Of a stretch of DNA of 64,000 nucleotides, positions 51,886 through 59,899 are shown in pieces. Where the stretch lies: positions 992,001 through 1,056,000 of the forward strand of contig NZ_BMCN01000001.1 in the NCBI RefSeq assembly GCF_014635205.1, given 5' to 3'. Below the pieces are notes generated by a model. The model made no database searches. It was not told the DNA's origin and was given only the letters and a program-made list of their open reading frames with translations. This DNA comes from Jeotgalicoccus aerolatus. Lineage in GTDB: Bacteria > Bacillota > Bacilli > Staphylococcales > Salinicoccaceae. Both the position numbers and the translations under genes were made by a program. Numbering within the stretch: the first letter of the stretch is position 1; every line of letters begins with the position of its first letter.

Positions 51886-53126
51886 ATCGCAGTCATCCCT
51901 TTGTTAAATTGTTTAATGGTTTTTATCGTCTGGCGAATACTGCCGGTATTAAAATCAGTCATCAGCCATATGCTGCCCGTTGGATCTTTAGGTTTTCGCC
52001 CAACCCGCCCGCATATTTGAATCAGGCTAGCGCTGTCGAAATCATGAGCATTCACAACGATGACGTCTAAATATAAAAATGTGACGCCGCGTTCTAAAAT
52101 GGTCGTCGTCAGCAGTATATCGAGTTCTCCATCCCGCATTTGCTGCACTTTTTCATAGCGTGCTGGATCTTTGCTGTATACGGAATCGATACGCTTATAT
52201 TGCTTTTTAAGCACTGCCGCTAACTGCTCCATCAATTGTATATCAGGGAAAAAGACCAGCACTTTTCGGTCTGCTGCAACAATTTGATCCAGCAGAACAT
52301 TTAATTTAGGCGGAATTTTATCTTTTTTTATATATTTTTCAGCGTTGTGCCAAATAACTGATGGAATTGCGAGATCATGACCGTGATATCGTCTTGCAAT
52401 CGTCACGATATTATTTTTGCCAGCCAGAGCTTTCATATCCGCAGTCGGCGTAGCTGTCATTAAAATAATGGACCCGTTATGTGCCGCAGCACGTTTAATC
52501 GTTTCCATAAGGAGCGGCTCTTCCGGTAAAGGAAACGCATCGACCTCATCGATAATAATTAGATCGTAGTGATTGATGAAATTAAAAAGCTGATGAACAG
52601 TGCAGACGGTAAAAGTATATGAAAATACTGATTTAACACCGCTGTACATTAAATCTATCCGCGTATTTTTAAACGCATCGCTCAATCTTAAATAGACTTC
52701 TTTCACCACATCAATTCTCGGTGATACAAATGCAACATTTAAGCCGTTTTCACGGGCGTATTTAATGCCTTCAAATGTAATTTCAGTTTTGCCCGCACCA
52801 GTGACAGCATAGAGCAGCAGATTATGATGGTTCTTTACAGCTTGCAGCAGACGGTCACTTGCCTGTTTTTGGACATCATTTAATTCAAAATCGAGCTGAT
52901 ATGAGATGTTATCTTTTTGCCGACGGGTCTGATATCCATAGAGCGGATTCACAGAATCCGAACGCCCGAGGGCAATGCAGTGCAGACAGTATGTCACGTT
53001 AAGCGCATCGTATTTAGAATAATAAGTATAGAACAGCTGTTTGTCTGTGTTGCCGCAGCGTCTGCAGCAGCTGTCTTTCACACCAGTCTCAAACATAATG
53101 TCATTCGCATGGTGATTTAAAATCAT
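51882..53126 (-). CDS. comFA: Competence protein ComFA, DEAD-box DNA uptake ATPase
   Basis: The 414-residue product has a zinc-binding region at the N-terminus (CCRRCGN ... CLHCIALGR), Walker A YAVTGAGKTE, the DEVD box (LIIIDEVDAFP), MTATPT motif III and a second RecA-like domain ending in QICGRVGRK. ComFA is a PriA-like ATPase that powers import of single-stranded DNA during transformation. Presence of the intact comFA-comFC pair indicates potential competence; no ComK-type box was identified upstream. Confidence 0.94.
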   Translation of the reverse strand: MILNHHANDIMFETGVKDSCCRRCGNTDKQLFYTYYSKYDALNVTYCLHCIALGRSDSVNPLYGYQTRRQKDNISYQLDFELNDVQKQASDRLLQAVKNHHNLLLYAVTGAGKTEITFEGIKYARENGLNVAFVSPRIDVVKEVYLRLSDAFKNTRIDLMYSGVKSVFSYTFTVCTVHQLFNFINHYDLIIIDEVDAFPLPEEPLLMETIKRAAAHNGSIILMTATPTADMKALAGKNNIVTIARRYHGHDLAIPSVIWHNAEKYIKKDKIPPKLNVLLDQIVAADRKVLVFFPDIQLMEQLAAVLKKQYKRIDSVYSKDPARYEKVQQMRDGELDILLTTTILERGVTFLYLDVIVVNAHDFDSASLIQICGRVGRKPKDPTGSIWLMTDFNTGSIRQTIKTIKQFNKGMTAI

Positions 53127-53141
53127 AAAATTCCCTCCAAT

Positions 53142-53172
53142 AAAAAAACCGCAGCTTAAATAAGCTGCGGTT
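53142..53172 (-). terminator. Terminator of degV
   Basis: A 12-bp perfect stem AACCGCAGCTTA/TAAGCTGCGGTT (53147-53158, 53161-53172) with a 2-nt tip is followed by a T run on the minus strand. Confidence 0.88.
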
Positions 53173-53185
53173 AAAATATATAAAA

Positions 53186-54058
53186 TTATAAGCCTGTAAT
53201 ATCTACCGGATAGTTCGTATAACCGATACCAATGGCACCTTCGCCGACATGAGTGCCGACAACCGGACCGAATTCCTGCAGGACAAAAGTAATGTCCTGA
53301 AACTTCTCTTCAAATTCTTTTTTGATCTGCTCGCCAAATTCTTTTGCATTGGCATGAATAATGCAAACGGTTAATGATTTCTGATCGTGCTGTTCAAACT
53401 CACTTTGCAGCAGTGCTTCGATTTTCTGCAGTGCTTTTTTCTGAGTGCGGATTTTCTCAATCGCCACGATTTTTCCATCGTGGAATTCAAGTATCGGCTT
53501 AATTTTTAACAGTCCGCCGATCATTGCCTGAGCATTCGATAAACGGCCGCCCTTTTGCAAGTTCGTCAATGTATCGACTAAAAAGTAAGCATTCATATTC
53601 TCTTTACTCTTCATAAGATCTAAATCCGCTATAATCTCTTCGATGGATTTTGTCTTCAGATTTTGTGCAGCATACATCGCCATAAAGCCGAGCGGAGCTG
53701 CTGCAATGCCTGAATCTACGACGTGGACATTAATTCCATCTACACTGGCTGCAGCTGCTTGAGCACTCTGATGTGTTCCGCTGATTTCAGCAGACAGATG
53801 AAGGCTGAGCACATCTGTGTAACCCTCTCTGTAGAGCGATTCAAGCAGAAGAATATAATCTCCGATAGACGGCTGACTGGTCGTCGGCAATTCATCCAGT
53901 TCCTTCATCTTATCGTAATACCATGTATAATCAATTTCATTTTCTTTATAAATATCATCGCCGATAATAACATTCAGCGGGATTGTATATATATCATGAG
54001 CCTGCAGTATATGCTCAGGCAAATAAGTCGTCGAGTCTGCGACTACCGCAACTTTCAT
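53186..54058 (-). CDS. DegV-family fatty-acid-binding protein
   Basis: The ATG at 54058 follows GGAGGAG and gives 290 residues. DegV proteins bind a fatty acid; in S. aureus such proteins (FakB1, FakB2) present fatty acids to the kinase FakA. Characteristic segments are VVADSTTYLP at the start, LPTTSQPSIGDY, LSLHLSAEISGTHQSA and GPVVGTHVGEGAIG. FakB identity is not certain, since several DegV paralogues usually exist. Confidence 0.9.
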   Translation of the reverse strand: MKVAVVADSTTYLPEHILQAHDIYTIPLNVIIGDDIYKENEIDYTWYYDKMKELDELPTTSQPSIGDYILLLESLYREGYTDVLSLHLSAEISGTHQSAQAAAASVDGINVHVVDSGIAAAPLGFMAMYAAQNLKTKSIEEIIADLDLMKSKENMNAYFLVDTLTNLQKGGRLSNAQAMIGGLLKIKPILEFHDGKIVAIEKIRTQKKALQKIEALLQSEFEQHDQKSLTVCIIHANAKEFGEQIKKEFEEKFQDITFVLQEFGPVVGTHVGEGAIGIGYTNYPVDITGL

Positions 54059-54135
54059 ATGTGTCTCCTCCAATTCATCTCGATACTATTCTACTACATT
54101 ACAGTCCTGTGATAAACTAATATGGAGGTGTTTTT

Positions 54136-54765
54136 ATGGAACAAAAATACATAAACAGCAAAAATACAAATAATGAGATTGTTATTAAAAAATCCCGTTT
54201 TATAACCCATATAAAACGGACGGTATCAGAAGAAGAAGCGAAGGATTTTATCGATGAAATTAAAAAAGAACATAAAGCTGCCAACCATAATTGCAGTGCT
54301 TATATTATCGGTAAAAGTGCGCTGATTCAAAAAGCCGATGACGACGGTGAACCCCAGGGCATGGCAGGCGTGCCAATTCTTGAAGTGCTGAAAAAAGAAG
54401 AACTCTACAATGTTACTGTCGTTGTAACACGTTATTTCGGCGGAATTAAACTGGGCGGCGGCGGTTTAATCCGCGCGTATTCACAAAGTGCTTCAGCCGC
54501 AGTTGAAGCGGCAGGGAAAGTCATCGAAGTGCCGGTCGTCCCGTTGACTGTTTCACTCGATTATACCTTTACAAGCAAATTCGAACATTTCCTCGGCAAT
54601 ACAGAAGCATCTATAGTGTCGACGGATTATACCGATAAAGTGACTTATTTAATTCATGTTAAAGAAAAAGGTGCCGACGATATCGTCAACACCTTAAAAG
54701 AAATTACCAGCAACAGTTTTGAATATGAAGCGGGAGATATAATTACCGCGCTTGAAACTGTCTGA
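54136..54765 (+). CDS. yigZ: YigZ/IMPACT-family protein
   Basis: The 209-residue product has the N-terminal IMPACT domain (IKKSRFITHIKRTVSEEEA, HNCSAYIIG, DDDGEPQGMAGVPILEVL, VVVTRYFGGIKLGGGGLIRAY) and a C-terminal ferredoxin-like domain. The family is widespread and its function is not established. It is divergent from degV and convergent with tagO, whose stop begins 1 base after its own. Confidence 0.9.
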   Translation: MEQKYINSKNTNNEIVIKKSRFITHIKRTVSEEEAKDFIDEIKKEHKAANHNCSAYIIGKSALIQKADDDGEPQGMAGVPILEVLKKEELYNVTVVVTRYFGGIKLGGGGLIRAYSQSASAAVEAAGKVIEVPVVPLTVSLDYTFTSKFEHFLGNTEASIVSTDYTDKVTYLIHVKEKGADDIVNTLKEITSNSFEYEAGDIITALETV

Positions 54766-55815
54766 TTATGGAATTCTGTTAAATATTTTTTGGAAAAAGT
54801 TCAGTACCGGCCGGCGGTTGGAGCCGATCAGATTGGTCGCTTCGACGACCAGATTCATAGTAAATAAGAGCAGTATAGCGATAATCACTGCCCCCGGCAC
54901 GGTTGCAAGATACATAATCACTCCGCCGATTGCAAACAGCAATGCGATGAAATAAATCAGCACAACTGTTTCTCTGTGGGAAAAGCCGAGCTTCTGAACT
55001 CTGTGGTGCAGGTGATTTTTATCTGCCCGCCAGACGGATACACCTTCCCTGTACCGCCGGACTGCTGCAAAGAAAATATCCATAAACGGCACCCCGAGTA
55101 TAATAATCGGGAAAAACAGCGATATGAATGTAATATTTTTAAAGCCGATAATCGACAGCACACCGATAATATAACCGAGCATCATTGCACCGTTATCACC
55201 GAGAAATGTTTTAGCCGGATGGAAGTTGTACGGTAAAAATCCGAGACAAGATCCGAGTAAAATTATACAGAGCATCATGACAAATATATTTTGCTGGAAG
55301 ATGGTAATCACCGCGATACTCGCCAGTGCAATAATGACAACACCCGTTGCCAGACCATCCAGACCATCAATTAAATTAATTGCATTAATAATTGCAGCCA
55401 TCCAAATCACCGTAACGAGAATTGAAAAGACACCGAAGTTAATTTCAAAACCAAACGGTGAAATCGTATCGATGACAATACCGTATGAAATCGGCACTGC
55501 AATAGCGATCAGCTGGCCGAAAAACTTAACGAGCGGTTTTAAATCATACTTGTCATCAACCAGTCCGATCAGGCAAATTAGCCACGCGCCGATAATAATC
55601 GGTTTATATTCAGTTTCAACAGGCTGAGCAAACAGCGTAACAGCTGTAAAACTCAGCAATATTGCAACGCCGCCGAGATATGGCATCGGCACTTTATGCA
55701 CCTTGCGGTAGTTTGGATAATCTACAAATCCAAAACGCTTGGCCAAAAAGATAAGCAGCGGCACTATTAATAATGATATCGCGAACGATATACATAACAT
55801 AAATAAAGTATACAT
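54766..55815 (-). CDS. tagO: Undecaprenyl-phosphate N-acetylglucosaminyl 1-phosphate transferase
   Basis: TagO/TarO starts wall teichoic acid synthesis by transferring GlcNAc-1-phosphate to undecaprenyl phosphate. The ATG at 55815 (MYTLFMLCISF) follows GGGTGAG; the longer frame has no binding site. The 349-residue product has about ten transmembrane segments and the family motifs GLVDDKYDLKP, NLIDGLDGLATG and DKNHLHHR. In S. aureus the orthologue also faces the GGDEF gene gdpS. Confidence 0.93.
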   Translation of the reverse strand: MYTLFMLCISFAISLLIVPLLIFLAKRFGFVDYPNYRKVHKVPMPYLGGVAILLSFTAVTLFAQPVETEYKPIIIGAWLICLIGLVDDKYDLKPLVKFFGQLIAIAVPISYGIVIDTISPFGFEINFGVFSILVTVIWMAAIINAINLIDGLDGLATGVVIIALASIAVITIFQQNIFVMMLCIILLGSCLGFLPYNFHPAKTFLGDNGAMMLGYIIGVLSIIGFKNITFISLFFPIIILGVPFMDIFFAAVRRYREGVSVWRADKNHLHHRVQKLGFSHRETVVLIYFIALLFAIGGVIMYLATVPGAVIIAILLLFTMNLVVEATNLIGSNRRPVLNFFQKIFNRIP

Positions 55816-55842
55816 TTTCTCACCCGTATTTTTAATCCAATT

Positions 55843-55866
55843 AAATATACCATATTCGGTATATTT
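55843..55866. promoter_or_regulatory. Perfect dyad in the tagO-gdpS intergenic region
   Basis: AAATATACC-ATATTC-GGTATATTT is a 9-bp inverted repeat with 6-bp spacer. On the minus strand it includes an extended -10-like TGGTATATT for tagO. It could be an operator or only an AT-rich promoter feature. Confidence 0.4.
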
Positions 55867-55958
55867 TGTTCCCTTTTTATTAAATGCGTTGTTAATTTTC
55901 CTAAATGAAAAAATCATTGTATAATAAAGACAATCATTCACCGGTCAGGAGGCGCACT

Positions 55959-57008
55959 ATGTTCATAGATTTTTTACTTAATATCGCATTGATCATCAGC
56001 GGTATCTACCTCTTTTACCGTATTCAGTTTTTCGAAGATAAAAAGATTGTGGAAACAGGTCTCTTTCAATCGTTACTGATGACAACTCTATCAATTTTAT
56101 CACTGCTGGTCCCGTTCAGCACGTCACAAGGAGAATTTGCGCTGTACTTCATTCCTCTCCTGATATTGGCTGCCTATAATGCCTTTTATTACGGACTGAT
56201 TTCAGCAGTTGTCGTTTACTTTTTTTATCATTTTATTTTTGATCACAGCATTGCGACTTACATTGTGTTTATCGTACTCTACATGCTGTATTTAATGGCT
56301 GTGCCTTTTATACGCAAAATTACACATATCAAACTGGTGGCCGTGAATATAATATTTACGTCGCTCTATATGATTATAGTGAACCAGTTCTTTTACAATA
56401 TATCATTAATGACGGGTATAATACTACTCGTGGTCACATCTCTCATTATATTTGTGGCTCATATGATGTACGAAGATATCAATACGATCTACAAATTAAA
56501 TAAAAGAATCGACGACGATGAGTTTATCGACTACTTGACTCAGCTCGGCAATGTTAAAATGCTCGACAAATATGTCGATGAACATTTTGAAAACGATGAT
56601 ACTTTAAGTCTGCTGCTGATCGACATCGACAGTTTTAAAAACTATAATGACAAGCACAGTTATGACTCCGGCGATAAAATTATCAGCCAGATGGCTTCGC
56701 TATTAAAAAATTACGTCCCGACCGGCGGTCATTTATTTAGAAACAGCGGCGAAGAGTTCGCCATGATTATTCCAAATCTGTCTTTCGATAAAACCGTCCG
56801 TCTCGGCGAAGCAATTCGCAACAGTGTGGAATATTCAAAATTCCACATCAATGAAATTGACACAGTGAATGTAACTGTATCAATTGGCGCCGGTTATAAA
56901 AGTACAACGGGCGCAACGAAACGCGATCTGGTCAAAGAAGCTGAAAGCGCACTGTTTGAAGCCAAAAAAATGGGACAAAACAGAGTCATGTTTGCCCCAA
57001 TCGGATAA
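55959..57008 (+). CDS. gdpS: GGDEF-domain membrane protein (GdpS-like), SGEEF motif
   Basis: An ATG at 55959 after AGGAGG gives 349 residues. The N-terminal half has five to six transmembrane segments (5TM-type, about residues 1-170). The C-terminal GGDEF domain (about 185-349) has LSLLLIDIDSFKNYND for metal binding. The signature is RNSGEEF (263-267 for SGEEF) in place of GG(D/E)EF. No RxxD inhibitory site lies before it. S. aureus GdpS affects biofilm formation independently of c-di-GMP, so enzyme activity should not be assumed. Confidence 0.88.
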   Translation: MFIDFLLNIALIISGIYLFYRIQFFEDKKIVETGLFQSLLMTTLSILSLLVPFSTSQGEFALYFIPLLILAAYNAFYYGLISAVVVYFFYHFIFDHSIATYIVFIVLYMLYLMAVPFIRKITHIKLVAVNIIFTSLYMIIVNQFFYNISLMTGIILLVVTSLIIFVAHMMYEDINTIYKLNKRIDDDEFIDYLTQLGNVKMLDKYVDEHFENDDTLSLLLIDIDSFKNYNDKHSYDSGDKIISQMASLLKNYVPTGGHLFRNSGEEFAMIIPNLSFDKTVRLGEAIRNSVEYSKFHINEIDTVNVTVSIGAGYKSTTGATKRDLVKEAESALFEAKKMGQNRVMFAPIG

Positions 57009-57010
57009 TA

Positions 57011-57038
57011 AAAAAACGAGCCTGCGCTCGTTTTTTTT
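57011..57038. terminator. Bidirectional terminator between gdpS and ytxJ
   Basis: AAAAAACGAGC/GCTCGTTTTTT forms a stem with a 4-nt loop and A/T tails both ways, for convergent genes. Confidence 0.88.
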
Positions 57039-57357
57039 AATCTTCTACACTCGCAAGTGTAGTCAATGTAATTTTTCCGTGTGAATCATGCCATTTTACT
57101 TTTCCGCCGGAGAAATAAAATGCCTGCGGTGATTCATGTTTTATGTCGTAAGATTCTGAAATGTAGTTTGACAGTTCCCGATGATCCTGAACGATTAAAT
57201 AATAACCATCCATATCTCTTTCGTAGTGGAACTTTTGAAATTCTTCAAATGCCGAAGCAGATATCGGGCATGTATTACTGTGTTTTAGAAAATAGAATTC
57301 AGATTTATTTTTAACTAGATTTTGAAATGCATCTATACTGGTGATTTTAGTTAACAT
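57037..57357 (-). CDS. ytxJ: Bacillithiol-system protein YtxJ (BrxC-like)
   Basis: The 106-residue product has a thioredoxin-like fold with a single active cysteine in HSNTCPISASA (Cys30) and the cis-proline segment HESPQAFYFSGGK. YtxJ/BrxC is a monothiol bacilliredoxin-like protein that acts on bacillithiolated proteins. The family is found in bacillithiol producers, including Staphylococcus. Confidence 0.9.
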   Translation of the reverse strand: MLTKITSIDAFQNLVKNKSEFYFLKHSNTCPISASAFEEFQKFHYERDMDGYYLIVQDHRELSNYISESYDIKHESPQAFYFSGGKVKWHDSHGKITLTTLASVED

Positions 57358-57431
57358 TTCATCACACCTTTCATTAACTTTATATAATTTATCACTTATT
57401 TAAAAATTTAGCAAATCGGCATTATGACATA

Positions 57432-57440
57432 TGATATAAT
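57432..57440 (+). promoter_or_regulatory. Extended -10 promoter of the 83-residue membrane protein gene
   Basis: TGATATAAT lies 24 bases before the ATG at 57464; TATAAT is perfect. Confidence 0.5.
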
Positions 57441-57463
57441 GCAACTGTACTGGAGGATGAATT

Positions 57464-57715
57464 ATGACTAAAAAATTAAAGCGCTGGACGTTTCTCGATT
57501 CACTGAACGCGATTCTTTTTATCGTCGTCGTTCTGTTCTTTTTAGATTTTGAGAACAACAACTTAATGTCCTGGATTCTGCTCGCAGTTTTTGCTTTTTG
57601 GCTCATTACTGTTATTTTAAGAAATGTAATGATTTCCAAAATCGAAAAAGATCCGAAGCATCCATTGCATAACATACAGACCGGTAAAAATAACCCCGGC
57701 GAAGTAAAAAAATGA
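57464..57715 (+). CDS. Small membrane protein, 83 residues
   Basis: The product has two transmembrane segments (about residues 15-28 and 35-53), preceded by a basic N-terminus (MTKKLKRWTFLDS), and a polar C-terminal tail. The start has a TGGAGG site. I do not recognise a named family. It is convergent with the lipoprotein gene downstream. Confidence 0.75.
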   Translation: MTKKLKRWTFLDSLNAILFIVVVLFFLDFENNNLMSWILLAVFAFWLITVILRNVMISKIEKDPKHPLHNIQTGKNNPGEVKK

Positions 57716-57740
57716 GACTCTAGCGAGCCTCATTTTTTTT
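57706..57740. terminator. Bidirectional terminator at the convergent genes 57464 and 57720
   Basis: AAAAATGAG ... CTCATTTTTTTT forms a stem across the two stop codons, with inner pairing CTCTAGCGAG and A/T tails on both strands. Confidence 0.75.
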
Positions 57741-58613
57741 AGTTTCGAGCGTTTCCTGATATTGTTCATCGAGCGTCGAAGCTGTTTCTACGAGCGGCAG
57801 TAAATTCTCCAGCGAGATTTCCTGCAGGTTTTCAACCGATGCCATCACATTTTTACGCTCTTCAAAATACGTCCGGTAATTATAATACATTTCCAGCGAT
57901 ATCGTCCGGGCTCTCGTTGCCTTATCCGTCGATAAGTTCAGTGCGTTCAGTGCACCGATCTGCTCATCGATTAAAGGCAGCAGAATATCATTGGCATACT
58001 GTTCTTTTTCTTCTGCACTTTTTTCTTTATGAAATACTGTCGAATGCTCGTCCAGCGCTTCGCTGTTATCATTAAGCACTTCGATTAAACGATTCATTTC
58101 CTCAATTTCTTCATCACTTTCCGCCGATTCTATAATATCGTCACGTTCTTCCTGATGCGTAATAAAAGACTGGCTCAGCGTGACCAGCTGTGAATTCGAA
58201 TCGATAGATAAAACATAAGAATTTAAAAATGATGACATTTGCGCTGCGAAATCTTTTTTAACACTGACGCTCTCCTGCATAATGCTGTGCAGTTCCTCAA
58301 CTTCCGGATTATCCACTTCCACCTTATCGATTTCCGCTTCTAAATCTTCCGCAATCGGCAAGAGCGTTTCATCCACTTCAGTCTGCAGCTGCTGGAGATA
58401 TTCCAGATTTTCTTCTTCATCGCCGTAATACATGGCCTGAAGTTTATCAAAATCCATTTCATTAATCGTTTCATTATAATCATTATTTAAATCGGTGAGC
58501 GCCGCTGTACTTTCTTCATAAGTATGTAAATCAGCTTCCAAATCATCCCCGCAGCCCGCAAGTATAAGGACCAGGATAAACACCGGATATATTATCAGCG
58601 ATCTGACATTCAT
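57720..58613 (-). CDS. Lipoprotein with coiled-coil domain (EMYY/YkyA-like)
   Basis: The 297-residue product has a lipoprotein signal with LAGC (Cys21) and a long helical domain rich in Glu, Leu and Gln. A central NYNETINEMDF and an AMYYGDEEENLEY segment resemble the EMYY-motif lipoproteins of staphylococci, which are related to Bacillus YkyA. Function is unknown. It is divergent from murB. Confidence 0.75.
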   Translation of the reverse strand: MNVRSLIIYPVFILVLILAGCGDDLEADLHTYEESTAALTDLNNDYNETINEMDFDKLQAMYYGDEEENLEYLQQLQTEVDETLLPIAEDLEAEIDKVEVDNPEVEELHSIMQESVSVKKDFAAQMSSFLNSYVLSIDSNSQLVTLSQSFITHQEERDDIIESAESDEEIEEMNRLIEVLNDNSEALDEHSTVFHKEKSAEEKEQYANDILLPLIDEQIGALNALNLSTDKATRARTISLEMYYNYRTYFEERKNVMASVENLQEISLENLLPLVETASTLDEQYQETLETKKNEAR

Positions 58614-58682
58614 ATAAGAACCTCGCTTTATGAATATTTTTGATTCTTTTAATACGGTATATTATATCATAAATTATCTGAG

Positions 58683-58711
58683 TTTAAATTTATCCTCTTT
58701 TAAACTATAAT
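58683..58711 (+). promoter_or_regulatory. Predicted murB promoter
   Basis: TTTAAA (58683-58688) and TATAAT (58706-58711) with a 17-base spacer lie 34 bases before the TTG start. Confidence 0.6.
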
Positions 58712-58744
58712 GTAAAGTAAGTATGATTTGAGAGGAAAATTGAA

Positions 58745-59668
58745 TTGACTAATATACAGCTTGAGCAAGAGCTTGAAAACTTATTAACTTCATCGATTGT
58801 TAAGACCGATGAACCATTATATAAATATACTTATACTGAAACAGGCGGTCCTGCCGACATATATGTGGAAGCCGGTACAATCGAGGATACTGCCGAAGTG
58901 ATCCGCTTTGGGAAAACGCATAATATTTCCGTCACTTATCTCGGTAACGGATCGAATATTATTATTAGAGACGGCGGCATCCGCGGCATTGTGGTCAGTC
59001 TTTTAAACTTAAATAATATTTCGGTCAACGGCAATACACTCGTTGCTGAAAGCGGCGCGGCAATTATCGATGCATCTCAGACAGCTTTGAAGCATCACTT
59101 GTCGGGACTCGAATTCGCTTGCGGCATTCCGGGTTCAGTCGGCGGTGCAGTTTATATGAACGCAGGCGCCTACGGCGGCGAAGTGAAAGACTGTTTAAAA
59201 CACGTCACTGCCATTAACGAATACGGCGACTTCGTTAACCTGACACTGGAAGAACTGGAACTCGGCTACCGCACCAGTCGTGTACAGACAGAACATCTCG
59301 TTGTCGTATCTGCTGAGTTTGAACTCTCGGCGGATAAAAATCACGAAGATATTAAAGCTGTGATGGATGACTTAACAGAAAAACGCGAATCCAAACAGCC
59401 ATTAGAATACCCGTCATGCGGCAGTGTCTTTCAGCGTCCGCCCGGTAATTTCGCAGGCAAGCTGATTCAGGACGCCGGCCTTCAAGGCCACCGCATCGGC
59501 GGCGTTGAAGTATCGAAAAAACACGCCGGATTTATGGTCAATGTCGACGGCGGAACAGCTGGAGATTACGAAGCACTCATTCACTTCGTTCAGGATACAG
59601 TCCAGGAAAAATACGGCGTTGTCCTGCACCGGGAAGTCCGAATTATCGGCGATCATTTAGAAGGTTAA
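58745..59668 (+). CDS. murB: UDP-N-acetylenolpyruvoylglucosamine reductase MurB
   Basis: MurB uses FAD and NADPH to reduce UDP-GlcNAc enolpyruvate to UDP-MurNAc in peptidoglycan synthesis. The 307-residue product starts with TTG after GAGAGGA. It shows TETGGPAD, the FAD-binding [33 protein letters not shown] and the active-site region [11 protein letters not shown], and is of the type IIb (Gram-positive) kind. It is followed by a strong terminator. Confidence 0.97.
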   Translation: MTNIQLEQELENLLTSSIVKTDEPLYKYTYTETGGPADIYVEAGTIEDTAEVIRFGKTHNISVTYLGNGSNIIIRDGGIRGIVVSLLNLNNISVNGNTLVAESGAAIIDASQTALKHHLSGLEFACGIPGSVGGAVYMNAGAYGGEVKDCLKHVTAINEYGDFVNLTLEELELGYRTSRVQTEHLVVVSAEFELSADKNHEDIKAVMDDLTEKRESKQPLEYPSCGSVFQRPPGNFAGKLIQDAGLQGHRIGGVEVSKKHAGFMVNVDGGTAGDYEALIHFVQDTVQEKYGVVLHREVRIIGDHLEG

Positions 59669-59680
59669 ATAATATATAGG

Positions 59681-59712
59681 CAGCGAACGCGATGGCGTTC
59701 GCTGTTTTTGTT
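59681..59712 (+). terminator. Terminator of murB
   Basis: A 10-bp perfect stem CAGCGAACGC/GCGTTCGCTG with loop GATG is followed by TTTTTG. Confidence 0.92.
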
Positions 59713-59734
59713 TTTAGGGGTTTTATCATGTCTG

Positions 59735-59818
59735 GTCGGACAATCAGCTCCCCTCATTGGCCGAGTAAGCGCCCTGGTCGGACAATCAGCTTCCCTCATT
59801 GGCCGGGTAAGCAAGGCA
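59735..59818. repeat. Tandem repeat array B: two 42-bp units of the array A family
   Basis: Units start at 59735 and 59777. Each has GGTCGGACAATCAGC, then CCCTCATTGGCCG and a linker (GTAAGCGCCC in the first unit). Period (42 bp) and core (GGACAAT-AG ... CTCATTGGC) match array A at 13143-13305. Here one arm is CAATCAG, so the hairpin has a mismatch. It lies between convergent murB and sstD, downstream of the murB terminator. Confidence 0.85.
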
Positions 59819-59839
59819 CGCCCCCCGACCCTAACCAAC

Positions 59840-59871
59840 AAAAAAACCGAAAACCCATATGGGTTTTCGGT
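59840..59871 (-). terminator. Terminator of the sst operon
   Basis: A near-perfect 26-nt palindrome (ACCGAAAACCC and its complement, 59846-59871) is followed by TTTTTTGTTGG on the minus strand. Confidence 0.88.
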
Positions 59872-59899
59872 CCGTAATCTTATATCATATTAAATATTA

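Noticed and set aside
59692-59893. Two 61-residue plus-strand frames over array B and the sst terminator
   Set aside because: Overlap the murB terminator and the repeats; no binding site.
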